NCBI GenBank assembly: GCA_009693985.1
Contig: SHWE01000009.1
Span: 1-51,627 of the forward strand
Source: Alphaproteobacteria bacterium
Lineage (GTDB): Bacteria; Pseudomonadota; Alphaproteobacteria; Micropepsales; Micropepsaceae
Reading direction: 5' to 3'
DNA: 51,627 nt
The notes below the pieces were generated by a model. The model did not search any database and was not told where the DNA came from. It was given only the letters and a program-made list of their open reading frames with translations. Below are positions 1-7,083 of this stretch, piece after piece (positions within the stretch are counted from its first letter, which is position 1; the number at the start of each line of letters is the position of its first letter). A program made the position numbers and the translations under genes.

Positions 1-273
1 GATCCGGCGACGGGTAGCCGCGTCGAAGGCCTGGAAGCGCAACTCGAAAAGGGCGTGGCAAATTTGCGCGGGTTGCTGGAGCGGGCAGGAACAGGCGAAG
101 GATGCATCGCGCATCTGACGGTGATGTTGCAGGATTTCTCCGATTCGCCGCGCATCTCCGCCGCGCTTGCGACGCTCTTTCCGAATCCTGCAAACATGCC
201 GGCGGTGAAATTCGTCAATTACCGCATGCCGCCGCATTGGCGCGTGCAGTTTCACCTCACTGGAATCATGTAG
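1..273 (+). CDS. RidA/YjgF/TdcF-family protein, 3' part (5' end outside window)
   Basis: The frame is open from the first base to the TAG at 271-273, giving about 90 residues, so this is the C-terminal three quarters of a RidA-sized (about 130 aa) protein. The run of helix (LEKGVANLRGLLERAG), then strand (HLTVMLQDF) and a C-terminal strand pair follows the RidA/YjgF fold. Canonical RidA deaminates reactive enamine/imine intermediates, using an arginine shortly before the C-terminal strands. Here that stretch reads NMPAVKFVNYR and the arginine does not line up obviously, so this may be a divergent subfamily with another substrate. An internal GTG at 55 is not the true start, because similarity continues upstream. 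A strong hairpin follows the stop within 3 bp. Confidence 0.7.
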   Translation, partial: DPATGSRVEGLEAQLEKGVANLRGLLERAGTGEGCIAHLTVMLQDFSDSPRISAALATLFPNPANMPAVKFVNYRMPPHWRVQFHLTGIM

Positions 274-275
274 AA

Positions 276-319
276 GCGCAATCCGGCGAAGCGGGTACCG
301 GTTCGCCGTAAGATTGCGC
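276..319 (+). terminator. Hairpin just after the RidA-like gene
   Basis: Arms at 276-290 and 302-319 pair over 15 bp (GCGCAATC+CGGCGAA against TTCGCCG+GATTGCGC), with a 3-nt bulge at 309-311 and an 11-nt loop. It begins 3 bp after the stop at 273. No clear T-run follows, so it may be a Rho-independent terminator of a weak type or a 3'-end stabilising hairpin. Confidence 0.55.
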
Positions 320-334
320 GTCAATTAGAAATCT

Positions 335-370
335 AACGTATGATCGGATTCAAAATTCTGATCATACGTT
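335..370. terminator. Symmetric hairpin between convergent genes
   Basis: A perfect 11-bp inverted repeat (AACGTATGATC at 335-345 and its complement at 360-370) surrounds a 14-nt AT-rich loop. It overlaps the stop codon (362-364) of the minus-strand lipoprotein gene and lies between that gene and the convergent RidA-like gene. A bidirectional terminator is the simplest reading. T-runs are weak on both sides. Confidence 0.5.
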
Positions 371-988
371 GGGCGTTGCCAGCGTCCACGCCGCGATCTG
401 TCCGACGGCCGCGCCCACCGCCTGATTGAACGCGACGACGACGGCATCGAGAGAATTGGATGATGCGCGCGCCGTTTGCGTTGCGTTCAGGCTCGCAACG
501 ATCTCGCGCTGCGGCATCCGCACGAGTTTCGCCTGCACATTGATGACGATCTCGGGCGCGCCTTCGACCGTGTCGTAGCGGGCGTGGAAATCGCGGATGT
601 CCGTCTCCAGCAGATAGTCGCTTTCGAGTTCGGATGTGTCGCGGGCAGCGGAAACGATGCGTCCGCTCGCATCGAAGCGCTGCACCAAAAGACGTTGAAA
701 CATCAATGGGATACGGTCGTTCCAGGCGGCGTTGGCGAAATAGTCCATGGTCGTCGCCGAACGCGTCAGCGCGATGCGCGCGGTGTCGAGGCTGGCCGGC
801 GCGTCGGGTGTGGCGACTGCAAGCCGCCACGGCACCATGGCGCCTTCCGGCGGCGGTAGTTGAGGGCGCAAGACATAAAGCTGCGGCGCTATCGGTGTCG
901 GCAGGATCGAGCCACAGCCGGCAGGCAAACTTGCGCTTGCCGTCAATAGGAAGGCACGCCGGCAAAACAGAAGATGAGAGTCGTGCAT
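362..988 (-). CDS. ABC-type transport auxiliary lipoprotein (PqiC/ABC_trans_aux-like)
   Basis: About 208 aa. The N-terminus has a short hydrophobic signal (RRAFLLTASASLPAG) ending in a cysteine near residue 25. The lipobox is poor because proline sits at -3, so lipidation is likely but not certain. The mature part matches the auxiliary lipoprotein of MCE/Mla or Pqi lipid transporters: a YVLRPQLP segment near the start, alternating strands, then an alpha/beta C-terminal half. Such proteins help move phospholipids between the inner and outer membranes. The start overlaps the stop of the upstream MCE fragment (GTG at 991 or ATG at 988), as in an operon. The partner permease and ATPase genes are absent, so function here is doubtful. 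Confidence 0.72.
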   Translation of the reverse strand: MHDSHLLFCRRAFLLTASASLPAGCGSILPTPIAPQLYVLRPQLPPPEGAMVPWRLAVATPDAPASLDTARIALTRSATTMDYFANAAWNDRIPLMFQRLLVQRFDASGRIVSAARDTSELESDYLLETDIRDFHARYDTVEGAPEIVINVQAKLVRMPQREIVASLNATQTARASSNSLDAVVVAFNQAVGAAVGQIAAWTLATPNV

Positions 989-1518
989 CACGGTGGGGTG
1001 TATCCCTGCCCTTGATCGCCGAAGATGAGCCGCGTCGGCTCGCGTTGAAGATCGTTGGTGAGGCGCGTCAGGCTGGTGACGAGGGCGCGCGTCTGCGCCA
1101 CCAATTGCGTCATCTGCGCGACGCCCTGACCGGTCACGACCTTGTTGGCGTTGTCGCTTAATTCGCCAATCTTCTGCACCGTTACATCGGCGGAGGTGAT
1201 CGCGGTGTTCAAGGACCCGACGGCATTGTCCACCGAACCGAGCGCCTGATCGGCCGATTCAAGCGTCTTATCGACATTGCCGAGCGTCGTGCCGATGCCT
1301 GCCGTCGCGGTGCGCAAATTCGTCATGGTGGCGTCGAGTTCGGCTTCGCGCGCGCCCTCGATGTCGAGGGCCCGCAAGGCCCCATCGATTTCGCCAGCCT
1401 CCTCGATGATCCAATCGCCGCCGAAGACGACATTCATCAACCCGGCCCGCTTCTCGGTCCGATACCAGATGCGGGCGTCGGAAAGCGTCGTCTCGGCCAA
1501 CTCAGCCCCTTTTCCCAA
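988..1518 (-). pseudogene. MlaD/MCE-family protein, N-terminally truncated remnant
   Basis: The frame encodes the C-terminal part of an MlaD-type substrate-binding protein: a long heptad-like helix (TTLGNVDKTLESADQALGSV, continuing with ADVTVQKIGELSDNA) and the typical end LQREPTRLIFGDQGQGYTPP. MCE proteins normally begin with one transmembrane helix and a beta-barrel MCE domain of about 100 residues. Neither is present. The frame stays open to 1803, but that part runs antisense over the amidase start and has no recognisable content. No convincing start codon or RBS was found; TTG at 1518 or 1500 is possible. Upstream, where the mlaE and mlaF homologues would be expected, a divergent amidase stands instead. 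I read this as a deletion scar. Confidence 0.65.
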
Positions 1519-1660
1519 AGAAATCGTCAGGATCGCGACCCGTAATCCTGCCGGAACAGCTAAGGCAACGCAAAGCGACGCAATTGGTGCAGGAAGCTTG
1601 GCCTTGGAGGCCCGCCGCGGGCTCGATAGGCTCCACTTCAGGATATGCGGGAGGCCGACC

Positions 1661-3361
1661 ATGCGCCGGAACTTCTTGGCTTCGGTTTGCCTGGTCGCCT
1701 TGCTGGGGGCCTGCGAACAGCCTGCTGTGCCGCCGGTCTCCTTCAACGTCGTGGAAGCCGGCATCCTCGAGATGCGCGCCGCGCTCGACAGCGGGCGCGT
1801 CACAAGCCGCGAGCTGGTGCGTCAATACCTCACCCGCATCGCGACCTATGAGGACAGATTCCACGCCGCCCTTTACGTCAATCCGCGCGCGCTGGAAGAA
1901 GCCGATGCGCTCGACCGCGAGCGTGCCGAGGGGCGCATCCGGGGCGTGCTGCACGGCATTCCCGTCGCCATCAAGGACAATATCCACACCACCGACATGC
2001 CGACGACGGGCGGCGCGCTCGCCTTCGACGGATTGGTGCCGCCTTACGAAGCGACACTGACGAAGAATTTGCGCGAGGCGGGCGCCATCATCATCGCCAA
2101 GACGCATATGACCGAACTTGCCAATTGGGTGGCGGGACAGCCGACGCCGATGCCGGGCAATTACAATGGGCTCGGCGGGCAGGGCTATAATCCCTACGAT
2201 CCGCGCCGCGATCCGAGGGTCGGCTTCTTCGACGGAAGACCGGTGATGATCGTCGGCGGGTCGAGCTCCGGCATCGGCACGACGGCGAATTTCTGGGCCG
2301 CCAATGTCGGCACGGAAACGTCGGGCTCGATACTCAATCCGGCCAATTGGACGATGCTGGTCGGCATCAAGCCGACGGTCGGGCGCATCAGCCGCTACGG
2401 CGTCATCCCGATCACCGCCGATCAGGACACGCCGGGGCCGATGGCGAAGACCGTCACCGATGCGGCGATTCTGTTCGGCGCGCTCGAAGGGGCGGCGCCC
2501 GATCCGAACGATCCCGCCACCGCCAAATGCCCGCCGCCGCCGGGGCGCGATTACACGCCATTCTTGCGCGCCGACGGGCTGATGGGCGCACGCATCGGCG
2601 TGCCCCGGGCTTTCTATTACGAACCGGCCAGCGTGCCGGGCGAGCCGCTGCAACGCGGCGGGCTCAATTCCGAACAGATGCGCGTGATGGAAGAGGCCAT
2701 CGCGGTGTTGAAGGCGCAAGGCGCTGTGATCGTCGATCCCGCCGATATCCCGAGCGTGGTGGACCAGGAGAAGGAAAACAATTTCCTGCTTTGGGGAATC
2801 TGCGGCGCGGGCTTCGATGTCGCGCTGGCCGAGAACTGCTCCATCGTTTTCGAATATGGGATGAAACGCGATTTCAATTCCTGGCTCGACTCGCTCGGCA
2901 ACGCCGCGCCCGTCAAATCGCTCACCGAACTGCGCGAATGGAATCTCGCCCATCAGAACGCCGGTTCGATCAAATACGGCCAATCGACGCTCGACCATTC
3001 CGACGAGATCGATCTCACGCGCGACCGCGGGCGCTATGAAGCCGATCGCGCCAAGGACATCAGGCTCGCCGCGACGTACGGGATCGACGAAGTGATGGCG
3101 CGCGAAAAGCTGGATGCGCTGCTGTTCCCGGCGCAATTGGGCGCGGCGCTCGCGGCGCGGCCCGGCTATCCGACCATCATCGTGCCGTTCGGCACGGTTC
3201 CGAATGCGCCGCTGCCGCCGTTCCCGGAAGGCTTCGCTGCGAAGCCCGCGCCCTTCGGGGTCAGCTTCACGGGCATGGCGTGCAGCGAGCCGCGTTTGCT
3301 CACGCTCGCCTATGCCTTCGAGCAGGCGACGAAGCGGCGCGTCCCGCCGCCGGCGCCCTAG
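1661..3361 (+). CDS. Amidase-signature family enzyme, predicted lipoprotein
   Basis: 566 aa. The start at ATG 1661 has GGGAGG upstream and gives a clean lipoprotein signal peptide (LASVCLVALLGAC, lipidated Cys18). The longer frame to 1277 is antisense to the MCE remnant and is rejected. The amidase-signature triad is visible: Lys105 in AIKDN, the serine-rich loop GGSSSG near 199-204 (cis-Ser) and the nucleophile Ser223 in ETSGSI. Members hydrolyse amide bonds; C-terminal peptide amidases and secreted amidases of this length are common. Residues after about 420 are alpha-helical and end in an IIVPFG strand typical of the family. The gene is convergent with the MBL array with no spacer (stop at 3361, next stop at 3362). 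The substrate is unknown. Confidence 0.9.
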   Translation: MRRNFLASVCLVALLGACEQPAVPPVSFNVVEAGILEMRAALDSGRVTSRELVRQYLTRIATYEDRFHAALYVNPRALEEADALDRERAEGRIRGVLHGIPVAIKDNIHTTDMPTTGGALAFDGLVPPYEATLTKNLREAGAIIIAKTHMTELANWVAGQPTPMPGNYNGLGGQGYNPYDPRRDPRVGFFDGRPVMIVGGSSSGIGTTANFWAANVGTETSGSILNPANWTMLVGIKPTVGRISRYGVIPITADQDTPGPMAKTVTDAAILFGALEGAAPDPNDPATAKCPPPPGRDYTPFLRADGLMGARIGVPRAFYYEPASVPGEPLQRGGLNSEQMRVMEEAIAVLKAQGAVIVDPADIPSVVDQEKENNFLLWGICGAGFDVALAENCSIVFEYGMKRDFNSWLDSLGNAAPVKSLTELREWNLAHQNAGSIKYGQSTLDHSDEIDLTRDRGRYEADRAKDIRLAATYGIDEVMAREKLDALLFPAQLGAALAARPGYPTIIVPFGTVPNAPLPPFPEGFAAKPAPFGVSFTGMACSEPRLLTLAYAFEQATKRRVPPPAP

Positions 3362-5011
3362 CTATTTCTTCTCCACGGCGTGGACGAGGGCGGCGGCTTG
3401 GACGTAATCACCAAGCGTGCCGTGGCCGCCGCCGAACTTCGTCGGCTGGATGCCCAGTTTCTCCACCGCATGAACGACGGAAGCGAGGTTCGGATTATAG
3501 GCGGGAAGCACCGGGCCAGGATTCCAAATATCGGTGACGAGCCCAAGGCGCGCGCTCGGGACGTAGCCGATCATCTGGCCGGCCGCGTGAGGATTGTCGA
3601 TGACATAGAAGCTGACCTCGCGGTCGCCTTCCGTCACCGTCCATTTGTCTTCGACCTCGATCACTTCTGGCTTGTAGGGCTTGTCCGCCGCGGGCGCGTT
3701 CCAGTTCAGCGTTTGCGGCCGCGCCAGGACCTTGCGGAAATATTCGCCATTGCCTTTGCCGATCACCACGGTGGCGCCCTCGGCGATGTATTGGCGCATG
3801 CCGCCGACATGATCGACATGATGATGGTCGAGCACGAGGTAGCGGATCGGCTTGTTCGGATATTTCTCCTTGACGAGCTTGAGGGTCGCGACCGACTGGC
3901 CGTCATCGTTGGGCGCCGTCATGGCGATGAGATAGGGTCCCATGTCGATGAAGACGGTATTGTGGCTCCAGCCCTGCGTTTCGCTGACATAGGGCGCGAG
4001 ATCGACCATTTTTATCGTGCTGTCTTCGTCCCCGTACATCGCGTCGGAGTCGAAATAGAAGCCCGAATAGGAGCGGCGGATGGCCCAATGGAAGGGCACG
4101 ATCTTCGGGTCGACGGGCTTGGCCGCATTGGCGAGCTGATCGGGCGGAATGTCGAACAGGCTGCCCAAGATGCCGGGGTTCGCGACCACGTCTCTATAGG
4201 TCATGTCGGCGATGCTGATGTCGTTCAACTGATAGAATGTGCGGAACGGAATCTTCACGCCGGCAACATCGCGCCAATCGCTGAACTCGGCATCGAACAT
4301 GGAATCGCCTTCCACCGCGTCCCAATCCGGCGTCCGCACCCGCGCGGGAAGATTCGTCGCGGGATCGAACATCACGATGAACGTGCCGTGATCGCTGTTG
4401 TACTGAACGGAAGGATAGGTCTTGCCGTCTACTGTCTGGTCGGCGATCGCCACCACGCGGTCGGGATGGGCCTTCATAGCCGGAACGATGTCGAGGCGTT
4501 CCTGTTCGCGCAATGCCACTGTCATGCGGCGGCCCGAGAAAGTGTGCGCGGGCTTGCCGTCCACCATGATGGCGCGCTTGGGCGTGCGGCCCGTGGCGGC
4601 GTCGTTGCCGACAACCCAACCGGCTTCCGGCGTGATGATCTCGGCATAGGAGCGCCGTGTGCCGTCATCGTTCTTTGGACGGTCCCACCATTCGTTGTGG
4701 ACTCGCCCATGCTCGATGTCGCGGATTTGGATGACTTCGGAAGCGTTGAGGCCCGGCTTGTCGGGATCGGCCACCGAATAGGATGAGCCTGGATCCCATT
4801 GGGCGATGTGCGCTCTGAGGCTGATTGTCTTCAAATCTGCAACCGCGTCCCCGCCCATCGCCGCATAGGCGGCGTCGACGCGTTGTTGCGGCGTCATCGT
4901 CGTCATCGATGCCGACGAAGTCTGCTGGTTGCTTTCGCATCCGGCGAGGCCAAAGGCGATCATCAACGAGACGGCGCCCATCAATCGGGCCGTTCTTGTG
5001 CTCTTGCGCAT
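3362..5011 (-). CDS. MBL-fold metallohydrolase with large N-terminal domain, lipoprotein (array copy 1)
   Basis: 549 aa. There is a lipoprotein signal (MIAFGLAGC, lipidated Cys25). Residues about 40-300 form a beta-rich domain with a DWRDVAGVKIPF motif near 245-256, reminiscent of LolA-like domains. Residues about 310-549 are a metallo-beta-lactamase fold with the metal motif HHHVDH at 396-401, a further His in NPHAAGQ and the terminal GGGHG. The same two-domain layout recurs in the next two genes, so they arose by duplication. This copy is the most divergent and the only lipoprotein. Likely a zinc hydrolase at the membrane or in the periplasm; the substrate is unknown. It is not a classical beta-lactamase by length. 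Confidence 0.88.
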   Translation of the reverse strand: MRKSTRTARLMGAVSLMIAFGLAGCESNQQTSSASMTTMTPQQRVDAAYAAMGGDAVADLKTISLRAHIAQWDPGSSYSVADPDKPGLNASEVIQIRDIEHGRVHNEWWDRPKNDDGTRRSYAEIITPEAGWVVGNDAATGRTPKRAIMVDGKPAHTFSGRRMTVALREQERLDIVPAMKAHPDRVVAIADQTVDGKTYPSVQYNSDHGTFIVMFDPATNLPARVRTPDWDAVEGDSMFDAEFSDWRDVAGVKIPFRTFYQLNDISIADMTYRDVVANPGILGSLFDIPPDQLANAAKPVDPKIVPFHWAIRRSYSGFYFDSDAMYGDEDSTIKMVDLAPYVSETQGWSHNTVFIDMGPYLIAMTAPNDDGQSVATLKLVKEKYPNKPIRYLVLDHHHVDHVGGMRQYIAEGATVVIGKGNGEYFRKVLARPQTLNWNAPAADKPYKPEVIEVEDKWTVTEGDREVSFYVIDNPHAAGQMIGYVPSARLGLVTDIWNPGPVLPAYNPNLASVVHAVEKLGIQPTKFGGGHGTLGDYVQAAALVHAVEKK

Positions 5012-5034
5012 CGTGTTACCCTTTAAACCTGTAA

Positions 5035-5247
5035 CTACCGCGCCGATCCTACCACCCGGACGAGCTCCGAGTAATTCGCGATCCCACCGTGGCCGCCGGC
5101 CATTCTTTCAGGCGTTACGCCTGCCTTCTCCAAACCCCGCACGACCGCGGTCATGTTCGGATTGTTGGGCGGCACCATCGGGCCGGGGCTCCAAAGATCG
5201 GTGACGAAGCCCAGTTTCGCGTCCGGCACATAGGGGGCGAATGCCAT
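5035..5247 (-). pseudogene. C-terminal stump of a fourth MBL-array copy
   Basis: 70 codons (from an internal ATG at 5247) closely match the last 70 residues of the neighbouring MBL proteins. Shared blocks are YVPDAKLGFVTDLWSPGP, VVRGLEKAGVTPE, AGGHG and NYSELVRVVGSAR. Everything upstream, including the HHHxDH metal motif, is missing, so it cannot be an active enzyme. The frame runs on to 5316 but there crosses a terminator-like hairpin and loses all similarity. The stop is only 23 bp before the start of copy 1. A remnant of unequal recombination in the array is the best explanation. Confidence 0.75.
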
Positions 5248-5269
5248 ACGAAGCTCTATTTTTAAAACA

Positions 5270-5300
5270 TTCCTGGCGCAGCCGCCGGCCGCGCCAGGAA
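5270..5300 (-). terminator. Terminator downstream of MBL copy 2
   Basis: Perfect 10-bp arms TTCCTGGCGC (5270-5279) and GCGCCAGGAA (5291-5300) with an 11-nt GC-rich loop. Read on the minus strand the hairpin is followed by TGTTTTAAAAA. It lies 37 bp past the stop of the MBL gene at 5337 and would end its transcript before the stump and copy 1. Confidence 0.65.
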
Positions 5301-5336
5301 CGCAAAGAGTGCCCACCCTAACGGCGGGCAGGAGAC

Positions 5337-6989
5337 TTACCGCGCGGTTCCCACCACGCGCACGATATCGGCATAGTTGCCGACCGAGCCGTGGCCGCCC
5401 GCGAACTTCTCAGGCATCACGCCGGCCTTTTCCATGCCGCGCACGACCGCCACCAGATTGGGATTGGACATCGCCGGTGCCGTCGGTCCCGGATTCCACA
5501 GATCGGTGACGTAGCCCGTCTTGGCGTCCGGCACGTAAGGAATGAGATAGCCGTCGGCATGCACCGTTTCGATCAAATAGGCTTCGACCGTCCGGCCGCC
5601 ATCGTTCACGCTCCACTTGTTATCGACCTCGATCACCCGAGGCGCGACGGGACCCGCCAGCGTGTGGGGGTTCATGGCTGTCGGCGCGCTAAGCTTTTGG
5701 CGGAAGAAGGCGCCGGCGCCTTTGCCGACGACGACGGTCGCGCCTTCGGCCACATAGGCGCGCAAGCCGCCGGTGTGGTCGATGTGATGATGGGTGAGGA
5801 CGAGATATTTGAACGGCTTGCCCGGATATTTCGCTTTGGCAAGGTCGATGGCCATCTTGGACTGCCCGTCATCGCCGGGGGCATCGAACGCGACGAGATA
5901 GGTATTGGTCGCGACGATCAGCGTGTTGTGCGTGCCGCCCGTCACCAGAGACATGTTCGGGCCGGCATCGACCAGCGTCAGGTTTCCACCATCATCCGTA
6001 TAGACGTTGTCTGAATCGGTGAAGAAGCCGGAGGCGAGCCGCAGCAGGACAAATTGGAACGGCACCTTGTTGAGGGCGGCAGGCCTTGCCGCCTTGCCGC
6101 GCAAGGGGGCGGGGACGGTGAACGCATCCGTCGCGAGCGCGCCGTTCACGGCTTGGGATTCGATCTTCCTCTCGAAAATCTTCTCGCCGTTCAGCGTGTA
6201 CATCTGGTGGAACGACATCTTGAAACCGCCGGTGCCCGCGGCGCGCCAGTCGGACATCACCATGTCGAAATTGGCATCGCCCATCAGCGGATCGAAATCG
6301 CGCGTCCTGACGATGGCCGGCAATTTGGTCGTCGGGTCGAACATCACGATGAAGGTGCCGTTGTCGCTGCGGTACTGGACCGCCTGATAGCGTTTGCCGC
6401 CCACGGTCTGATTGGGAAATTCGGAAAGACGCTCGGGACGATCATGCATGTCGAGCACGATGTTGAGGCGGTCCTGCTCGCGTAGAAGCGAGCGCAGGCG
6501 GATGCCCGACATCGTATGCGCGGGCGCATTGCGGAATTGTATGGTGCGCTTCACGGCGAAGCCGCCATTGGCGTCCTCGCCGAGGACATAGCCGTCCTCA
6601 GGCGAGAATATCTCGGTATAGGTGCGCGTGGCGGCGCCGGCCCGCGGACGCACCCATTCGGTGCGGTAGATTTCTTTCGAGCGGTCCCAGTAGGTTGAGA
6701 ACGTCGAGGTGCCTCTGTCGGGCGTCGCCCGATCGGCGAGCGTTCTGGACTGGCCCGGATCCCAGGTCTGTATGGTGCCCTTGGTGATCAGCGTGACCAG
6801 CGTGTCGCGCGCCTGCGCGCCGCCGTCCAACCGGTATTCGCCGGCCATGCCCATTGCCGCATAGGCGGCTTCCACGCGCGCTACCGCCGGGTTCACCGGT
6901 GCGGGCGCGGCGAAGACGCCGAGTCCAATCCCAACGCTCATGCATGCCCCGCCGATAATGGCGGCGGCAATCTTCAAATTCCTACGCAT
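5337..6989 (-). CDS. Secreted MBL-fold metallohydrolase with large N-terminal domain (array copy 2)
   Basis: 550 aa. A Sec signal peptide (residues 1 to about 28, ending GLGVFAAPA) lacks a lipobox, so the protein should be periplasmic or secreted rather than lipid-anchored. The N-terminal beta-rich domain (about 35-300) carries WDPGQ near 76 and DWRAAGTGGFKMSF near 247-260. The C-terminal MBL domain has HHHIDH at 400-405, a His in VHADGYLIPYVPDA and AGGHG near the end. Conserved metal ligands suggest an active hydrolase. It ends in a good terminator (5270-5300). The 94-bp gap to copy 3 may contain its own promoter. The substrate is not predictable from sequence. Confidence 0.88.
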   Translation of the reverse strand: MRRNLKIAAAIIGGACMSVGIGLGVFAAPAPVNPAVARVEAAYAAMGMAGEYRLDGGAQARDTLVTLITKGTIQTWDPGQSRTLADRATPDRGTSTFSTYWDRSKEIYRTEWVRPRAGAATRTYTEIFSPEDGYVLGEDANGGFAVKRTIQFRNAPAHTMSGIRLRSLLREQDRLNIVLDMHDRPERLSEFPNQTVGGKRYQAVQYRSDNGTFIVMFDPTTKLPAIVRTRDFDPLMGDANFDMVMSDWRAAGTGGFKMSFHQMYTLNGEKIFERKIESQAVNGALATDAFTVPAPLRGKAARPAALNKVPFQFVLLRLASGFFTDSDNVYTDDGGNLTLVDAGPNMSLVTGGTHNTLIVATNTYLVAFDAPGDDGQSKMAIDLAKAKYPGKPFKYLVLTHHHIDHTGGLRAYVAEGATVVVGKGAGAFFRQKLSAPTAMNPHTLAGPVAPRVIEVDNKWSVNDGGRTVEAYLIETVHADGYLIPYVPDAKTGYVTDLWNPGPTAPAMSNPNLVAVVRGMEKAGVMPEKFAGGHGSVGNYADIVRVVGTAR

Positions 6990-7083
6990 TTAAGGCCCTC
7001 CCCATGCTTCGCGCGCGGCAAGTCGCCGTTCGCCTTTCCACGATTCCTCAACCTCGTCCCGATGGGGCGAGGCTTGTCTATTT

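Noticed and set aside
1502-3136. 544-codon minus-strand frame antisense to the amidase
   Set aside because: No similarity; the amidase signature is complete on the plus strand with a lipoprotein signal.
7048-7072. Imperfect hairpin CCTCG...CGAGG after MBL copy 3
   Set aside because: The stem has a mismatch and no T-run on the minus strand; it could be a weak terminator but cannot be separated from chance.
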